64,000 nucleotides of DNA from Aequorivita sinensis (GCF_006346335.1 NZ_VDMC01000003.1:151374-215373), one strand, 5' to 3'; shown: positions 47,941 to 55,868, counted from the first letter of the stretch. A program made the numbers and translations. The notes: generated by a model not told the origin, from the letters alone.

Positions 47941-48146
47941 GTTGTTTGGTGTTTTTTCTTGTCGAGATGACAGGAAGAGAACCCTGTGTGTTACCCATTG
48001 ATTATCAGTAAGTTAACTCTTTGTGTTTCAGAGGGGTGTCTGATTAGGGTATATATGATTTATTGTGCGTTGAATTGATTTACCTTCATATTCAATTGTA
48101 AAGATAAGAACTTTTGTCTAATGTCAGTCATAAGAAATAATGCAGA

Positions 48147-48347
48147 TTAGTTGTTTTTAAGAAAGTCCTTTACTGTCTCAATATTAATACCCGTGAATTC
48201 TGCGAACTCATCCACGGTGATAAATTGATGAGGTTGTTTGTCTAAATGCTGTCTGATTTGGTGTAGGAGTAGCCTTCCGTATCGCTCACTTCTTCCGGTG
48301 ATGCGCTGGACGTCTTTAGGGAATATGCATACTCGATCTGACTTCAT
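48147..48347 (-). CDS. Small helix-turn-helix protein
   Basis: This 66-aa protein has two helical HTH-like units: FPKDVQRITGRSERYGRLLLHQIRQHL and FITVDEFAEFTGINIETVKDFLKNN. It probably binds DNA, perhaps the 11-bp iterons just before its gene. It is divergent from the module at 48546-50179, which it might control. The same type of protein is common in Flavobacteriia accessory DNA. Confidence 0.6.
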   Translation of the reverse strand: MKSDRVCIFPKDVQRITGRSERYGRLLLHQIRQHLDKQPHQFITVDEFAEFTGINIETVKDFLKNN

Positions 48348-48358
48348 AATAGGTTTTT

Positions 48359-48414
48359 CATACTCTATCCATACACTATCTATACTCCATCCATACCTGA
48401 TCTATACCTCAGCT
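48359..48414. repeat. Five tandem 11-bp iterons
   Basis: ATAC occurs at 48360, 48371, 48382, 48393 and 48404, exactly 11 bp apart. The consensus unit is YATACYCYATC. The array lies between the HTH gene and the divergent 250-aa-protein gene, so it is a likely operator. TATACG is repeated at the same period before the recombinase gene (55869-55900). Confidence 0.8.
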
Positions 48415-48545
48415 TTATTTAAAATATAGGAATGGTTTACCGGAAATAACGGTAAAAACTGCTGTGTTCGGAATGGGTGGAGGGTCAAAATCGTGTAGTG
48501 CTATAAAAATACGGTGATTTGTTGAGAACTTAAAATTTTATAGCA

Positions 48546-49298
48546 ATGGCAAGACAAAGTGGAATTATTAAATTAAAAGGAACTATCGGAGATATTTCCT
48601 TTTATAAGACATCGGATGGACACTTAGCTCGAGAAAAGGGCGGTGTGGACAAGAACCGTATTATGAACGATCCTGCTTTTCAGAGAACTCGTGAGAATGG
48701 TGCTGAATTTGGACGTGCTGGCAAGGGTGGAAAGCTTGTTAGAAATGCGCTGCGTATTTTGATGCAGAATGCAAAAGACAAACGTGTTACTAGTAGATTA
48801 ACCAAAGAGATGCTTGTAGTTGTGAAATCGGATACGGTAAATGAGAGGGGGTTACGAACTGTTCAGGATGGAAATCTTGATCTGATTAATGATTTTGATT
48901 TTAACATTCGCGGGAAGCTGGGAAACACTTTGTTTTCTCCTTACACTGCAGGTTTTGACCGAGTTACAGGTGAGTTTACTGCGGATTTGGCACCGTTTAG
49001 TCCAGTAGTAAGAATAGCGGCTCCAGGGGGAACGACTCATTTTAGAATGATTTCGGGTGCTGCCGAGTTAGATTTTGAAAACGATTTGTTTGTTTTTGAT
49101 ATGGACAGCTCTGGGATTCTACCATATACAGTACCTGATACGGCTGCATTGAACTTGGTTTCTACGCTTACTGCAAACTCAACACTTCCTGTTGTTGGGG
49201 TATTTGGAGTTGAGTTTTATCAGGAGGTAAATGGTGAGATGTATTCGCTGAAAAACGGAATGTATAACGCCTTGGCAATTGTGCTCACCGATAAGTAG
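48546..49298 (+). CDS. Unknown 250-aa protein, first gene of a four-gene module
   Basis: This protein opens MARQSGIIKLKGTIGDISFYK and has a strongly conserved-looking basic segment (FQRTRENGAEFGRAGKGGKLVRNAL, about residues 46-70). The C-terminal half is beta-rich. There is no signal peptide, membrane segment or recognised domain. It could be a phage-derived structural or nucleic-acid-binding protein, but that is a guess. It begins the run 48546-50179 and ends 6 bp before the DUF5675 gene. Confidence 0.65.
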   Translation: MARQSGIIKLKGTIGDISFYKTSDGHLAREKGGVDKNRIMNDPAFQRTRENGAEFGRAGKGGKLVRNALRILMQNAKDKRVTSRLTKEMLVVVKSDTVNERGLRTVQDGNLDLINDFDFNIRGKLGNTLFSPYTAGFDRVTGEFTADLAPFSPVVRIAAPGGTTHFRMISGAAELDFENDLFVFDMDSSGILPYTVPDTAALNLVSTLTANSTLPVVGVFGVEFYQEVNGEMYSLKNGMYNALAIVLTDK

Positions 49299-49304
49299 TA
49301 GACT

Positions 49305-49727
49305 ATGGAGTTGGTTTTAGAACGTAGTTATCATCAAGAGGGAACCAATGGCTCCCTCTTTTTGAATAATCGGTTTTTGTGTTTTACCATTGAGCTTCCT
49401 TGGGTGGATAATCGGAAGATGGAATCTTGTATTCCTGAGGACTCTTATAAACTTGAGGCTAGATATTCAAAGAAGTTTGGTAATCATCTATTGGTTAAGA
49501 ATGTACCTAATCGGCAGTTGATTTTGTTGCATTCAGCCAATTATGCAAAGAAAGAGCTACGCGGGTGTATTGCACCAGTTTCGGAGTTGGTAGGCATTGG
49601 AAGGGGAAGCAATTCCCGGGCGGCGATGCAAAAGGTCCTTTCATTGTGCCACCAGGCCTTTGACCGAAAAGAGGAAGTTGTATTAACCATTAAAAACAGT
49701 TTGTATGAACATATTAGATCGATATAA
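49305..49727 (+). CDS. DUF5675 protein (phage-related)
   Basis: This 140-aa protein carries the DUF5675 pattern: GTNGSLFLNNRFLCFTIELPW, SCIPEDSYKLEARYSKKFGNHLLV, VPNRQLILLHSANYAKKELRGCIAPV and a final GRGSNSRAAM. The family is frequent in phages and in phage-derived tail or lysis loci of Bacteroidota. The repeated Cys/His pattern resembles an enzyme core, but activity is unproven. It overlaps the next gene by 23 bp. Confidence 0.75.
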   Translation: MELVLERSYHQEGTNGSLFLNNRFLCFTIELPWVDNRKMESCIPEDSYKLEARYSKKFGNHLLVKNVPNRQLILLHSANYAKKELRGCIAPVSELVGIGRGSNSRAAMQKVLSLCHQAFDRKEEVVLTIKNSLYEHIRSI

Positions 49728-49941
49728 GAAACCTACGCCAAAATTCTTTAAGATTTTGCGGAATGTTGGTATTGCCTTGGGTGCCTCGGGAGCTGCAATT
49801 TTGACGGCTCCTATCACGCTGCCTGCAACATTAATTTCTATTGCTTCTTATCTAACAGTGGCTGGAACTGTCGTTACGGCGGTGAGTCAGGCGGTGGTTA
49901 GTGATGGTGAAGAATTAAAAAATAAAGAAAATAATAATTGA
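49705..49941 (+). CDS. Small holin-like membrane protein 1
   Basis: This 78-aa protein has a basic N-terminus (LDRYKKPTPKFFK) and one or two hydrophobic helices (about residues 20-65), with a charged tail (SDGEELKNKENNN). The size and layout resemble holins, but there is no family match. It overlaps the DUF5675 gene, which is typical of coupled small-gene modules. Confidence 0.6.
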   Translation: MNILDRYKKPTPKFFKILRNVGIALGASGAAILTAPITLPATLISIASYLTVAGTVVTAVSQAVVSDGEELKNKENNN

Positions 49942-49945
49942 GAAG

Positions 49946-50179
49946 ATGTCGTTTAAATCGCTTTCAACAATTGCTGGTACTTGTGGTGGTACTTTTTTGG
50001 CTACGTGGCCGGTTATTGGGTCGGATGATTTAATTCGAACAGGGATTCTTGCATTTGTTGGTGCGGTAGTTAGTTTTTCGGTTTCGATATCTTTAAAAAT
50101 TGTTGTCAAAAATTTCTTTTCTGCAAAATTCAAATCGGATGTAAGTTTTCGGAAGAAGAAAGATGAAACAGCGGAATAA
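49946..50179 (+). CDS. Small holin-like membrane protein 2
   Basis: This 77-aa protein has two hydrophobic helices (about residues 5-25 and 30-52) and a basic tail. It follows the first small membrane protein by 4 bp. Its last codons (50129-50161) are duplicated at 50517-50549, beyond an inserted ~161-bp element, so the original C-terminus may have been replaced. Confidence 0.6.
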   Translation: MSFKSLSTIAGTCGGTFLATWPVIGSDDLIRTGILAFVGAVVSFSVSISLKIVVKNFFSAKFKSDVSFRKKKDETAE

Positions 50180-50312
50180 CTAATAAGAAAACAATTCTGC
50201 TTTAAATAAATTTTGAGAAAATACTTAAGATTCTAAAATTCATTGAGGTTTTTTCTTTTTTGCATTGCCCAAAACCCTTCGACTCCGCTCAGGGCAGGCT
50301 TCAACAAAAAAG

Positions 50313-50473
50313 TCTAGGCTGGCGAAAACTTATCTAAATTTTTCATTCGACGCCTAAATTTTAGGAACTCGCTTTAAAGATTTTTGATATCCTAATAAAT
50401 TGGATTGCTCAAACAGCCTAAAATTTTGACGGCGTTCTCATTTCAAATTATTACGATAAGTTTTCGATAGGCC
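50313..50473. repeat. 161-bp MITE-like element, copy 1
   Basis: Nearly identical to 51846-52007. The ends form a 12-bp inverted repeat (CGAAAACTTATC ... GATAAGTTTTCG), with further internal palindromes around GCCTAAATTTTAGG and GCCTAAAATTTTGACGGC. No protein is encoded. Confidence 0.8.
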
Positions 50474-50516
50474 GGGGTAACAGGATTAAAAATCTGTTAT
50501 TATTAAACTATCTGAC

Positions 50517-50549
50517 TTCAAATCGGATGTAAGTTTTCGGAAAAAGAAA
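50517..50549 (+). repeat. 33-bp copy of the 3' end of the gene at 49946
   Basis: Matches 50129-50161 with one mismatch and stays open to a TAG (RKKKNSDEV). It flanks the MITE-like copy 1 as a direct repeat. Confidence 0.7.
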
Positions 50550-50590
50550 AATTCAGATGAGGTATAGATCTTCATCGTAATTATAATCAG

Positions 50591-50620
50591 AAGCCCAGGG
50601 AATTACTCCTGGGCTTTTTC
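50591..50620 (+). terminator. Intrinsic terminator
   Basis: A 9-bp stem (AAGCCCAGG with CCTGGGCTT) is followed by T5. It closes the 48.5-50.6 kb module and faces the convergent gene at 50638. Confidence 0.85.
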
Positions 50621-50637
50621 GTTTTCGGATAAATCGT

Positions 50638-51060
50638 TCAATCTCTATCCAGTTGGTAGGACTGCATCAGTAATAGTTTGTATTGGTTAATGCAGTTTTT
50701 TTGGTGCTGAAGAACTTTGATTAATTGCTCCAGTTTTTCAAGGGCTTGGAAGCGGCCGTACCAATGGTGTCCTTCATAATTTAAGATCATTCGTTCCAAT
50801 AGTGATTGAACTTCGTCAATTCGGATAAATGGAATTACGGACCCGCATAATCTTGTACGAAAGTAGTGCCCAGTGTATAAGATGTTGCAAATCCAATAGA
50901 GCTGATGGGCTTCTTTTTGAGTGTTTGCTGTAATTACAAATGAGTTTGTGAATTCAGAAACACTTGGTTTTCCGGCATTGTTTCCTTTGCTAAGGATGAA
51001 GAAATGTGGGGCTTGGTAGGTTTGCCCTGGTCGATGTGTTTTGATTTTGAAAGCTTTCAT
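50638..51060 (-). CDS. DUF6943-like protein
   Basis: This 140-aa soluble protein begins KIKTHRPGQTYQAPHFFILSKGNNAGKPS, the pattern I associate with DUF6943 of Bacteroidota mobile DNA. CNILYTGHYFRTRLCGSVIPFIRIDEVQSLL follows, with a C-terminal coiled helix. Function unknown. It lies between a terminator and the first structured RNA-like element, in a repeat-rich region. Confidence 0.6.
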   Translation of the reverse strand: MKAFKIKTHRPGQTYQAPHFFILSKGNNAGKPSVSEFTNSFVITANTQKEAHQLYWICNILYTGHYFRTRLCGSVIPFIRIDEVQSLLERMILNYEGHHWYGRFQALEKLEQLIKVLQHQKNCINQYKLLLMQSYQLDRD

Positions 51061-51157
51061 AATGCATCAATTTTTAATTAAACTTTATTGAGAATCACTT
51101 TTCTGCTTTCATTTTTTTTCAGAAAAACGAAATGAAGAAAAGAGAAAGCTTTAGACC

Positions 51158-51296
51158 AGGAGGGTTGCTAGGGTTGTCAAGGTTTTTGGATGAAAATACT
51201 ACCCGAAGGGTGGAGATTTTCATAAAAACACAAAGTGCTTGACCTTGATAACCCGTTGTGTGGCTGGTGCGGAGGAAGCAACCCTCCTAACTTTGC
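51158..51296 (+). ncRNA. Structured RNA-like element, copy 1
   Basis: Three nested stems are visible. An outer 11-bp perfect stem pairs 51158-51168 with 51278-51288. A 12-bp stem (one G-U) pairs 51171-51182 with 51243-51254. An apical hairpin pairs ATGAAAAT (51190) with ATTTTCAT (51216) and CTACCC with GGGTGG. The same architecture, with different stem sequences, recurs at 51521-51641. Both end in TAACTTTGC or AACTTTGC. It could be a non-coding RNA or a folded recombination site. Confidence 0.5.
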
Positions 51297-51520
51297 TGAA
51301 TTCTTTTTAAAATTTTCGCTAAACGATAAAAAAAAGAGCCCCCTAAAATGGGAGCTCTGTGAGGCAGCACTCTATCCAAAAAATACGCAACGTATACTCC
51401 TTGAAGCCTACGTAATGCGCACCAATAAAGAACGGCTTGCCAGAGGTGCGTATGCCCGCCAGCAACCACCGGCTGCCTAAACGGACTCTAAATAAAAACT
51501 TAAACATAATGCCATTTAAC
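51297..51520. other. Spacer between the two structured elements
   Basis: A hairpin AGAGC-CCC/GGG-GCTCT lies at 51335-51358. An 81-aa frame crosses this spacer but begins within the first structured element and ends in a tandem-like Arg/Ala/Pro string, so I do not call it a gene. Confidence 0.4.
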
Positions 51521-51641
51521 ACAGGATCGGTGCGACTGATGCAAGGGATGGATGGAAAAATACTACCTGATAAGGTGGAGATTTTTTCATACAGGCGTAG
51601 TGAACCCTTGCAGCTCTCGCATCCGCACGCCTGTAACTTTG
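51521..51641 (+). ncRNA. Structured RNA-like element, copy 2
   Basis: The outer stem is ACAGG/GTGCG with CGCACGCCTGT (51624-51634). The middle stem GCAAGGG (51541) pairs with CCCTTGC (51605). The apical hairpin pairs ATGGAAAAAT (51552) with ATTTTTTCAT (51581) and CTACC with GGTGG. Copy 1 has the same three stems with compensating base changes; the unpaired TACTACC / GGTGGAGATTTT residues are conserved. Confidence 0.5.
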
Positions 51642-51845
51642 CCTTATGTTTGAGTTTTTACTTATTTCTAATGGAAGGTTAATGCAAAGCCGAATTTAAA
51701 GTGTGATTATTGCCTTTATGTAAATGGGGTGAATCTGAAGGGTTCTTGTTTGTAGAAGCCGGATAACAGTATGTTTCTATTAAATCTTGTTTTAGACATT
51801 TAACATGTTCATTTTTTCCATTGATGAAAAAACGAACCAAAAAAA

Positions 51846-52007
51846 TCTAGGCTGACGAAAACTTATCTAAATTTTTCATTCGGCACCTAAACTTTAGGAA
51901 CTCGCTTTAAAGACTTTTGATCTGGTAACAGACTTGGATTGCTCAAACAGCCTAAAGTTTTGACGGCGCTCTCATTTCAAATTATTACGATAAATTTTCG
52001 ATAGGCC
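51846..52007. repeat. 162-bp MITE-like element, copy 2
   Basis: Matches 50313-50473 over its whole length with scattered substitutions. It has the same inverted ends and orientation. Confidence 0.8.
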
Positions 52008-52057
52008 AAAAAAGAGGCTTTTATAAAACAACCTTGAAAATTGATAATATTACATTA

Positions 52058-52952
52058 GGCAGGTAAACCAAAGCGGAGCTATAGTGGAAGCAAGGAATGG
52101 AGAGCAGCGGAATGGATTGCTGGAACTATAATGCGAGCCGCCTGCGAGCGGAGCAAGGGTGCTGGATGCAAAAGAACGAGGGTCGAGGGCGGCAGACAGC
52201 TACCGTTTACGGCAGGGCTGGCGCGATTTTTTGCTTTGGCGTTGGAAAAGACAAGGGTAGCGACTGATCCCTTCTATTCATCAGGGCAGGATTGACGAAA
52301 CGAGCCGGAGCCGGAATGGAGCAATAGCTAGTTGTATTTATATACTGATTTTATAGATTAGAGTATTTGTTTTTGCTTTTCTGTATTGGCATTGCGAAAT
52401 AAAGGTATTTAGGCACGTGTAGTGGAGGGAAGGAGCTACTCTTGTGCGCGTTGCTGGAGGTGGCTAAGTTGAGGGAATGAGGCACGAATGAGGGAAACTT
52501 AGTGACTGTAAGCATTGGCAATGCAAAAATCGTGACAGCCCGATTAGCCCGCAGCGACACGCAGGCTCGCCCAATTAACAAGTGGCGGCAGACCCCCAAT
52601 TATTAAGTTGTGAGCTTGCGAACCCGCCTGCTGTCGGGCAGGCACCTTATTGGGGTTTCGCGGTGCGCAACGTTGGCTGCGGTTCAGCATAACTTCAGCG
52701 AGCTGAGTTCTGCGTTCACCTTGCGCACCGTTTGGGGGGATGGAGTAGCCACGGGTGAGGAAGGAGAGTAGCGTGTGAAGCAAAACAAATAAATAGCGCC
52801 AACGAGGACGTGTCGCCGCAGTGGTGCTAGTTATGGTCCCGACAAGGGCAGCTATTCCATTTAAAATATTAAGGTATAGCTGCTTTGTATACCCTTGTCG
52901 GGATGTTTTGCGGAACAAAGCGGAACGACTGACGAACACCTATTTACCTGCC
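52058..52952. repeat. ~895-bp GC-rich non-coding unit with inverted ends
   Basis: A perfect 10-bp inverted repeat, GGCAGGTAAA (52058) and TTTACCTGCC (52943), bounds a segment far richer in GC than the genome. Inside, CCCGACAAGGG at 52838 pairs with CCCTTGTCGGG at 52892, with CAGCTAT/ATAGCTG within it. Open frames in it (52351-52599, 52544-52939) have no plausible start context and Arg/Pro-rich products. It could be a non-autonomous mobile unit or structured RNA. Confidence 0.55.
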
Positions 52953-53010
52953 CTTCCGTGAGGTTAATGGTTTAACTAGGTGTTTTGATGTGTGCTGATG
53001 TGAGGGCAAA

Positions 53011-53190
53011 GGCAAAAAGCATAGGCAATAATTTGATTTTACTTTAATTGAAAGACTAATGTTCATTAAATTATTGCTTATGCTGCGCCTTTCGACTCCG
53101 CTCAAGATAAAGTACATCGTAGGCTCTTGCGATTGAAGGAGTGTAGCCTGCGGAACGAGAGAATGAGTAAGTGCCGGAGGTGGGGCGTTT
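53011..53190 (+). repeat. 180-bp direct repeat, copy 1
   Basis: Closely matches 55079-55259. It contains a TTTCGACTCCGCTCA string and a GTAGGCT...AGCCTGC hairpin. The two copies bracket the isolated cassette-like gene at 53620. Confidence 0.75.
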
Positions 53191-53377
53191 GGTTATTTAC
53201 AATAGCTTTGTTTCTTTAGTAGAATTCCTATTTTTTGGATGGTATTGTAATAAAATGTTACTTCATTGAGGAATCCCGTAATAAAATTAGGTTTTTTTAT
53301 GGTAGGTTTGAAGGTGATGTTGTAGTTTACTGAATTGTTCTTAAATAGACGTTTTGGAATTTAAGTGTAATTAGGAA

Positions 53378-53409
53378 GGAACGCGAGGGGACTCGCGCAC
53401 TAGCGGGGT
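53378..53409 (+). repeat. REP-like palindrome, copy C
   Basis: GGAACGCGAGGGGACTCGCG folds into CGCGAG/CTCGCG, followed by CACTAGCGGGGT. It is identical in its core to 55294-55325. The rest of 53191-53607 has no gene. Confidence 0.75.
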
Positions 53410-53455
53410 AAAGTTCGATATAACGGACGTTTGCGCTGCGCTCAATTCGTTTTAG

Positions 53456-53479
53456 GGGTTATGTTGCTTGCTATAACCC
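53456..53479. other. Hairpin with TTGCTTGCT loop
   Basis: GGGTTAT pairs with ATAACCC around a loop containing TTGCTTGCT. The start of cassette 7 (63879-63903) has AATAACC/GGTTATT around the same loop motif. Confidence 0.45.
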
Positions 53480-53607
53480 AATTATCCACTCAGCAAGCTT
53501 TAAAAATCGCATTCCCGAGAAATTTCATAAAATTCATGAAATACGGAAATCTTAACCCTGAAACTGAATTTAAAGGAAAATTAGTGTAGTTTTGAGACAG
53601 ACTGACG

Positions 53608-54850
53608 TTGTGTGTAATTATGAAAATGACATTAAAGACAATAAATATCATCCTTTTAATACTTTGTTTTAATCCATTATCTGGACAAACAAATGTGCTA
53701 ATTCCGAATAAAGGAATTGAGGGAATATCTATTGTGATTGACTCATCCAATATTTCGGATGTTATTGAAACGTATGGAACTGAATATACTTTATCCGAAA
53801 AGACTTTGATAACAAACTATCGTTACAACAAAATCGGTTTAACTTTTCAAATTGACCCATATGACAAAAACCAAATTGTTAGGTCAATTTCAGTTGAATC
53901 GCCTTTTAAAGCAACAACAGAAAACGGAATTGTACTAAATGAAAGTACAATGAAAGACGTCTGGAATACATACAATGACAAAGGCTGTTTCACATCAAAG
54001 ACTTATGCTTGGAATACTCAAAATGGAATTTCTTACTATATCAAAAAAGACCCGAATAAAAAAGGATATGATTCAGAAGAGAAAATATTCAAAATAGAAA
54101 TAAACAATAGTGGCGATTTTGGAATTTCTTCGAGAACAAACTTCGAGTTTAACGATAAACCTGTAAAAGAAAAATTAAACAGTTTGATAGCAATTCTTAA
54201 ATCGGACAGTTTCAACTTTCAGGAATTGGACAGCTTTTGGAGTAAAGAAAAAGTTACCGAAAATAAACCCTATGGAATTGAAAAACGGATAAGCTTCAAT
54301 AGAAAGATTGAGAACAATTTAAATCAAGAAACCTCTGAATTATGGCTTGTAGGTAGTTCTTATAACCTAAACATAATTAAATCATCTGATAATGAATTAG
54401 TTTATTTAAAACTAACAGACAATAACGAACAAAAAACACTATTTGAAAGAATAGAAAACTCGAACTTTGAGAAAACCGACTTTGATGTTTACACATACGG
54501 AACTTTTTGTGGAATTGCAGGAACACCACCAGACAAATGCCAAAAAATGCTTGCCCTAGTTAATAAAAAAGACTTTAAAGAATTAGCAAAATGGTTGCAA
54601 TCATTAAATCCAGAAATTGCGACCTATGGTTATATCGGACTACAATACCTAGTTCAGAATGAAATTGATATTCCAGAATCTTGGTTTACTAGAATGAGTG
54701 AATTAAATAAATCTGAAATTCAACTCAATACTTGTGAAGGCTGTATTTATGGAGTAACAGAAAAAATTAAAGACGTATTAAAAGAAGATAATTTAAAACA
54801 AATATATCGTTCGTTTCAACAAAGCGGATGGATAAAATAACTACACACAA
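53608..54850 (+). mobile_element. Isolated gene cassette (relic or captured)
   Basis: The 9-bp arms TTGTGTGTA/TACACACAA follow the same TT-N7 / N7-AA rule as the downstream cassettes and follow a G. The right side continues TAACTAAG instead of the usual CAACG or CACCG, and no paired inner stem of the attC type is evident. A different hairpin stands at 54857-54891. It may have lost its site. Confidence 0.5.
53620..54840 (+). CDS. Secreted protein of unknown function in an isolated cassette-like unit
   Basis: This 406-aa protein begins with a signal peptide (IILLILCFNPLSGQ, cleavage after about residue 22). The mature protein is rich in Lys, Asn and Glu. No domain is recognised. It has a Cys pair region near the C-terminus (GTFCGIAGTPPDKC and NTCEGCIYG). 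ATG 53620 is preferred over the TTG at 53608, which is the cassette edge itself. The unit is bounded by TTGTGTGTA (53608-53616, after CG) and its exact reverse complement TACACACAA (54842-54850), as in the cassettes downstream. Confidence 0.65.
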   Translation: MKMTLKTINIILLILCFNPLSGQTNVLIPNKGIEGISIVIDSSNISDVIETYGTEYTLSEKTLITNYRYNKIGLTFQIDPYDKNQIVRSISVESPFKATTENGIVLNESTMKDVWNTYNDKGCFTSKTYAWNTQNGISYYIKKDPNKKGYDSEEKIFKIEINNSGDFGISSRTNFEFNDKPVKEKLNSLIAILKSDSFNFQELDSFWSKEKVTENKPYGIEKRISFNRKIENNLNQETSELWLVGSSYNLNIIKSSDNELVYLKLTDNNEQKTLFERIENSNFEKTDFDVYTYGTFCGIAGTPPDKCQKMLALVNKKDFKELAKWLQSLNPEIATYGYIGLQYLVQNEIDIPESWFTRMSELNKSEIQLNTCEGCIYGVTEKIKDVLKEDNLKQIYRSFQQSGWIK

Positions 54851-54856
54851 TAACTA

Positions 54857-54891
54857 AGCATTCGTGTGGTGGGTACGACCCAACATGAATG
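54857..54891 (+). other. Strong hairpin after the isolated cassette
   Basis: GCATTCGTGT pairs with ACATGAATGC and TGGG with CCCA around TACGA. It lies 17 bp after the gene end and could act as terminator or site remnant. No gene is visible from here to 55459. Confidence 0.5.
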
Positions 54892-55078
54892 CAGTGTTGA
54901 CTGAACCGGTGTATGTCGGTTTGTCCTTATGGGGATTGGTCTAGTTTGGGATGGGTTTTCAGGAGTCGGTTTTCCCTGATTTGGGATCGTTGACTGCAAT
55001 TTTTGATGTGGCCGCTTACCTTTCTATATTAAATTGAGTAACCGAAAATATTATGTTATTTCCTGCAGTGCGCACATT

Positions 55079-55259
55079 GGCAAATAGCATTGTCAAGAAT
55101 TTGATATTGCTTTAATGGAAAGAGTTTCTGTTTATTAAATTATTGCTTATGCTGCGCCTTTCGACTGCGCTCAAGATAAACTACACCGTAGGCTCCTACG
55201 TTTGAAGGAGTGTAGCCTGCGGTACGAAAGAATGAGTAAGTGCTGAAGGTGGGGTGTTT
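55079..55259 (+). repeat. 181-bp direct repeat, copy 2
   Basis: Second copy of 53011-53190, in the same orientation. Confidence 0.75.
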
Positions 55260-55293
55260 AAATCGATAATGAGAATTTGTGTTGGATGAGGAA

Positions 55294-55325
55294 AGAACGC
55301 GAGGGGACTCGCGCACTAGCGGGGT
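55294..55325 (+). repeat. REP-like palindrome, copy D
   Basis: Same core as copy C, following the direct repeat by about 35 bp (by about 190 bp in copy C). Confidence 0.75.
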
Positions 55326-55459
55326 TTGATATTATTGCAGATTTACAATTTTAGTGTTTTAGATTATTATAAAGTTCAGTTTTTATAAACATACAGGTTT
55401 TTATATTTAAGGATTTAATTACAAGGCCAAATTTCACGATTTGGCTTTTGTTTTTACTA

Positions 55460-55843
55460 TTATTTTTTTGTCATATACTCTTGCCATTTTACCAGGACAA
55501 ATTTTTCTACCCCATGTTCTGATTTCTTTAGAAAGCCATATTCATATATAAATAAATAGACGTCTTGGTTTTTGTTTTTCCAATAGTGGGTAAAGAAATT
55601 GGGGTTAAATCCTTTATTTATTAATATTTCACTTCTTACGGTTGCTTTTCCTGCTCGATTGAAGTTTTTTAAAATGCGTCGGTTTGTTTTTAGTTGTTTA
55701 TCTACTTTGGTATAGAAATTTGGTTTTTCTTCTATTGATTTTTGGTAGTGATAGGAGCTTTTACAATAGGTGTCGCAGAACTTTTTATCTGATCGACCAG
55801 ACAAAAGTTTGTTGCATGATTTGCATTTTTTTTGTTTTTGCAT
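55460..55843 (-). CDS. Zinc-ribbon protein divergent from the recombinase
   Basis: This 127-aa protein has an N-terminal C-x2-C-x11-C-x3-C zinc ribbon (CKSC...FCDTYC, residues 7-26) and a basic helical remainder (LKTNRRILKNFNRAGKATVRSEILI). A nucleic-acid-binding role is likely. The start codon faces the recombinase gene 84 bp away, with three 11-bp TATACG repeats in between. It may regulate or assist the recombinase; I do not know its family. Confidence 0.6.
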   Translation of the reverse strand: MQKQKKCKSCNKLLSGRSDKKFCDTYCKSSYHYQKSIEEKPNFYTKVDKQLKTNRRILKNFNRAGKATVRSEILINKGFNPNFFTHYWKNKNQDVYLFIYEYGFLKKSEHGVEKFVLVKWQEYMTKK

Positions 55844-55868
55844 GGCTATTGGATGTTTATCTGATTGT

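Noticed and set aside
48359..48414. CRISPR-like array
   Set aside because: 11-bp units in direct tandem without spacers; no cas genes.
51256..51290. Possible signal recognition particle RNA (GGAGGAAGCA resembles the SRP loop)
   Set aside because: The symmetric loop and the closing UCC/GGA pairs are not formed, and the second copy lacks the motif.
51235..51480. 81-aa frame
   Set aside because: It starts within the first structured element and crosses its stems; the product has no protein-like pattern.
51437..51682. 81-aa frame over the second structured element
   Set aside because: It covers the conserved stems, which vary by compensation and not by codon.
52351..52939. Two minus-strand frames in the GC-rich unit
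   Set aside because: Arg/Pro/Ala-rich products without starts or family; open frames are expected from the GC-rich composition.
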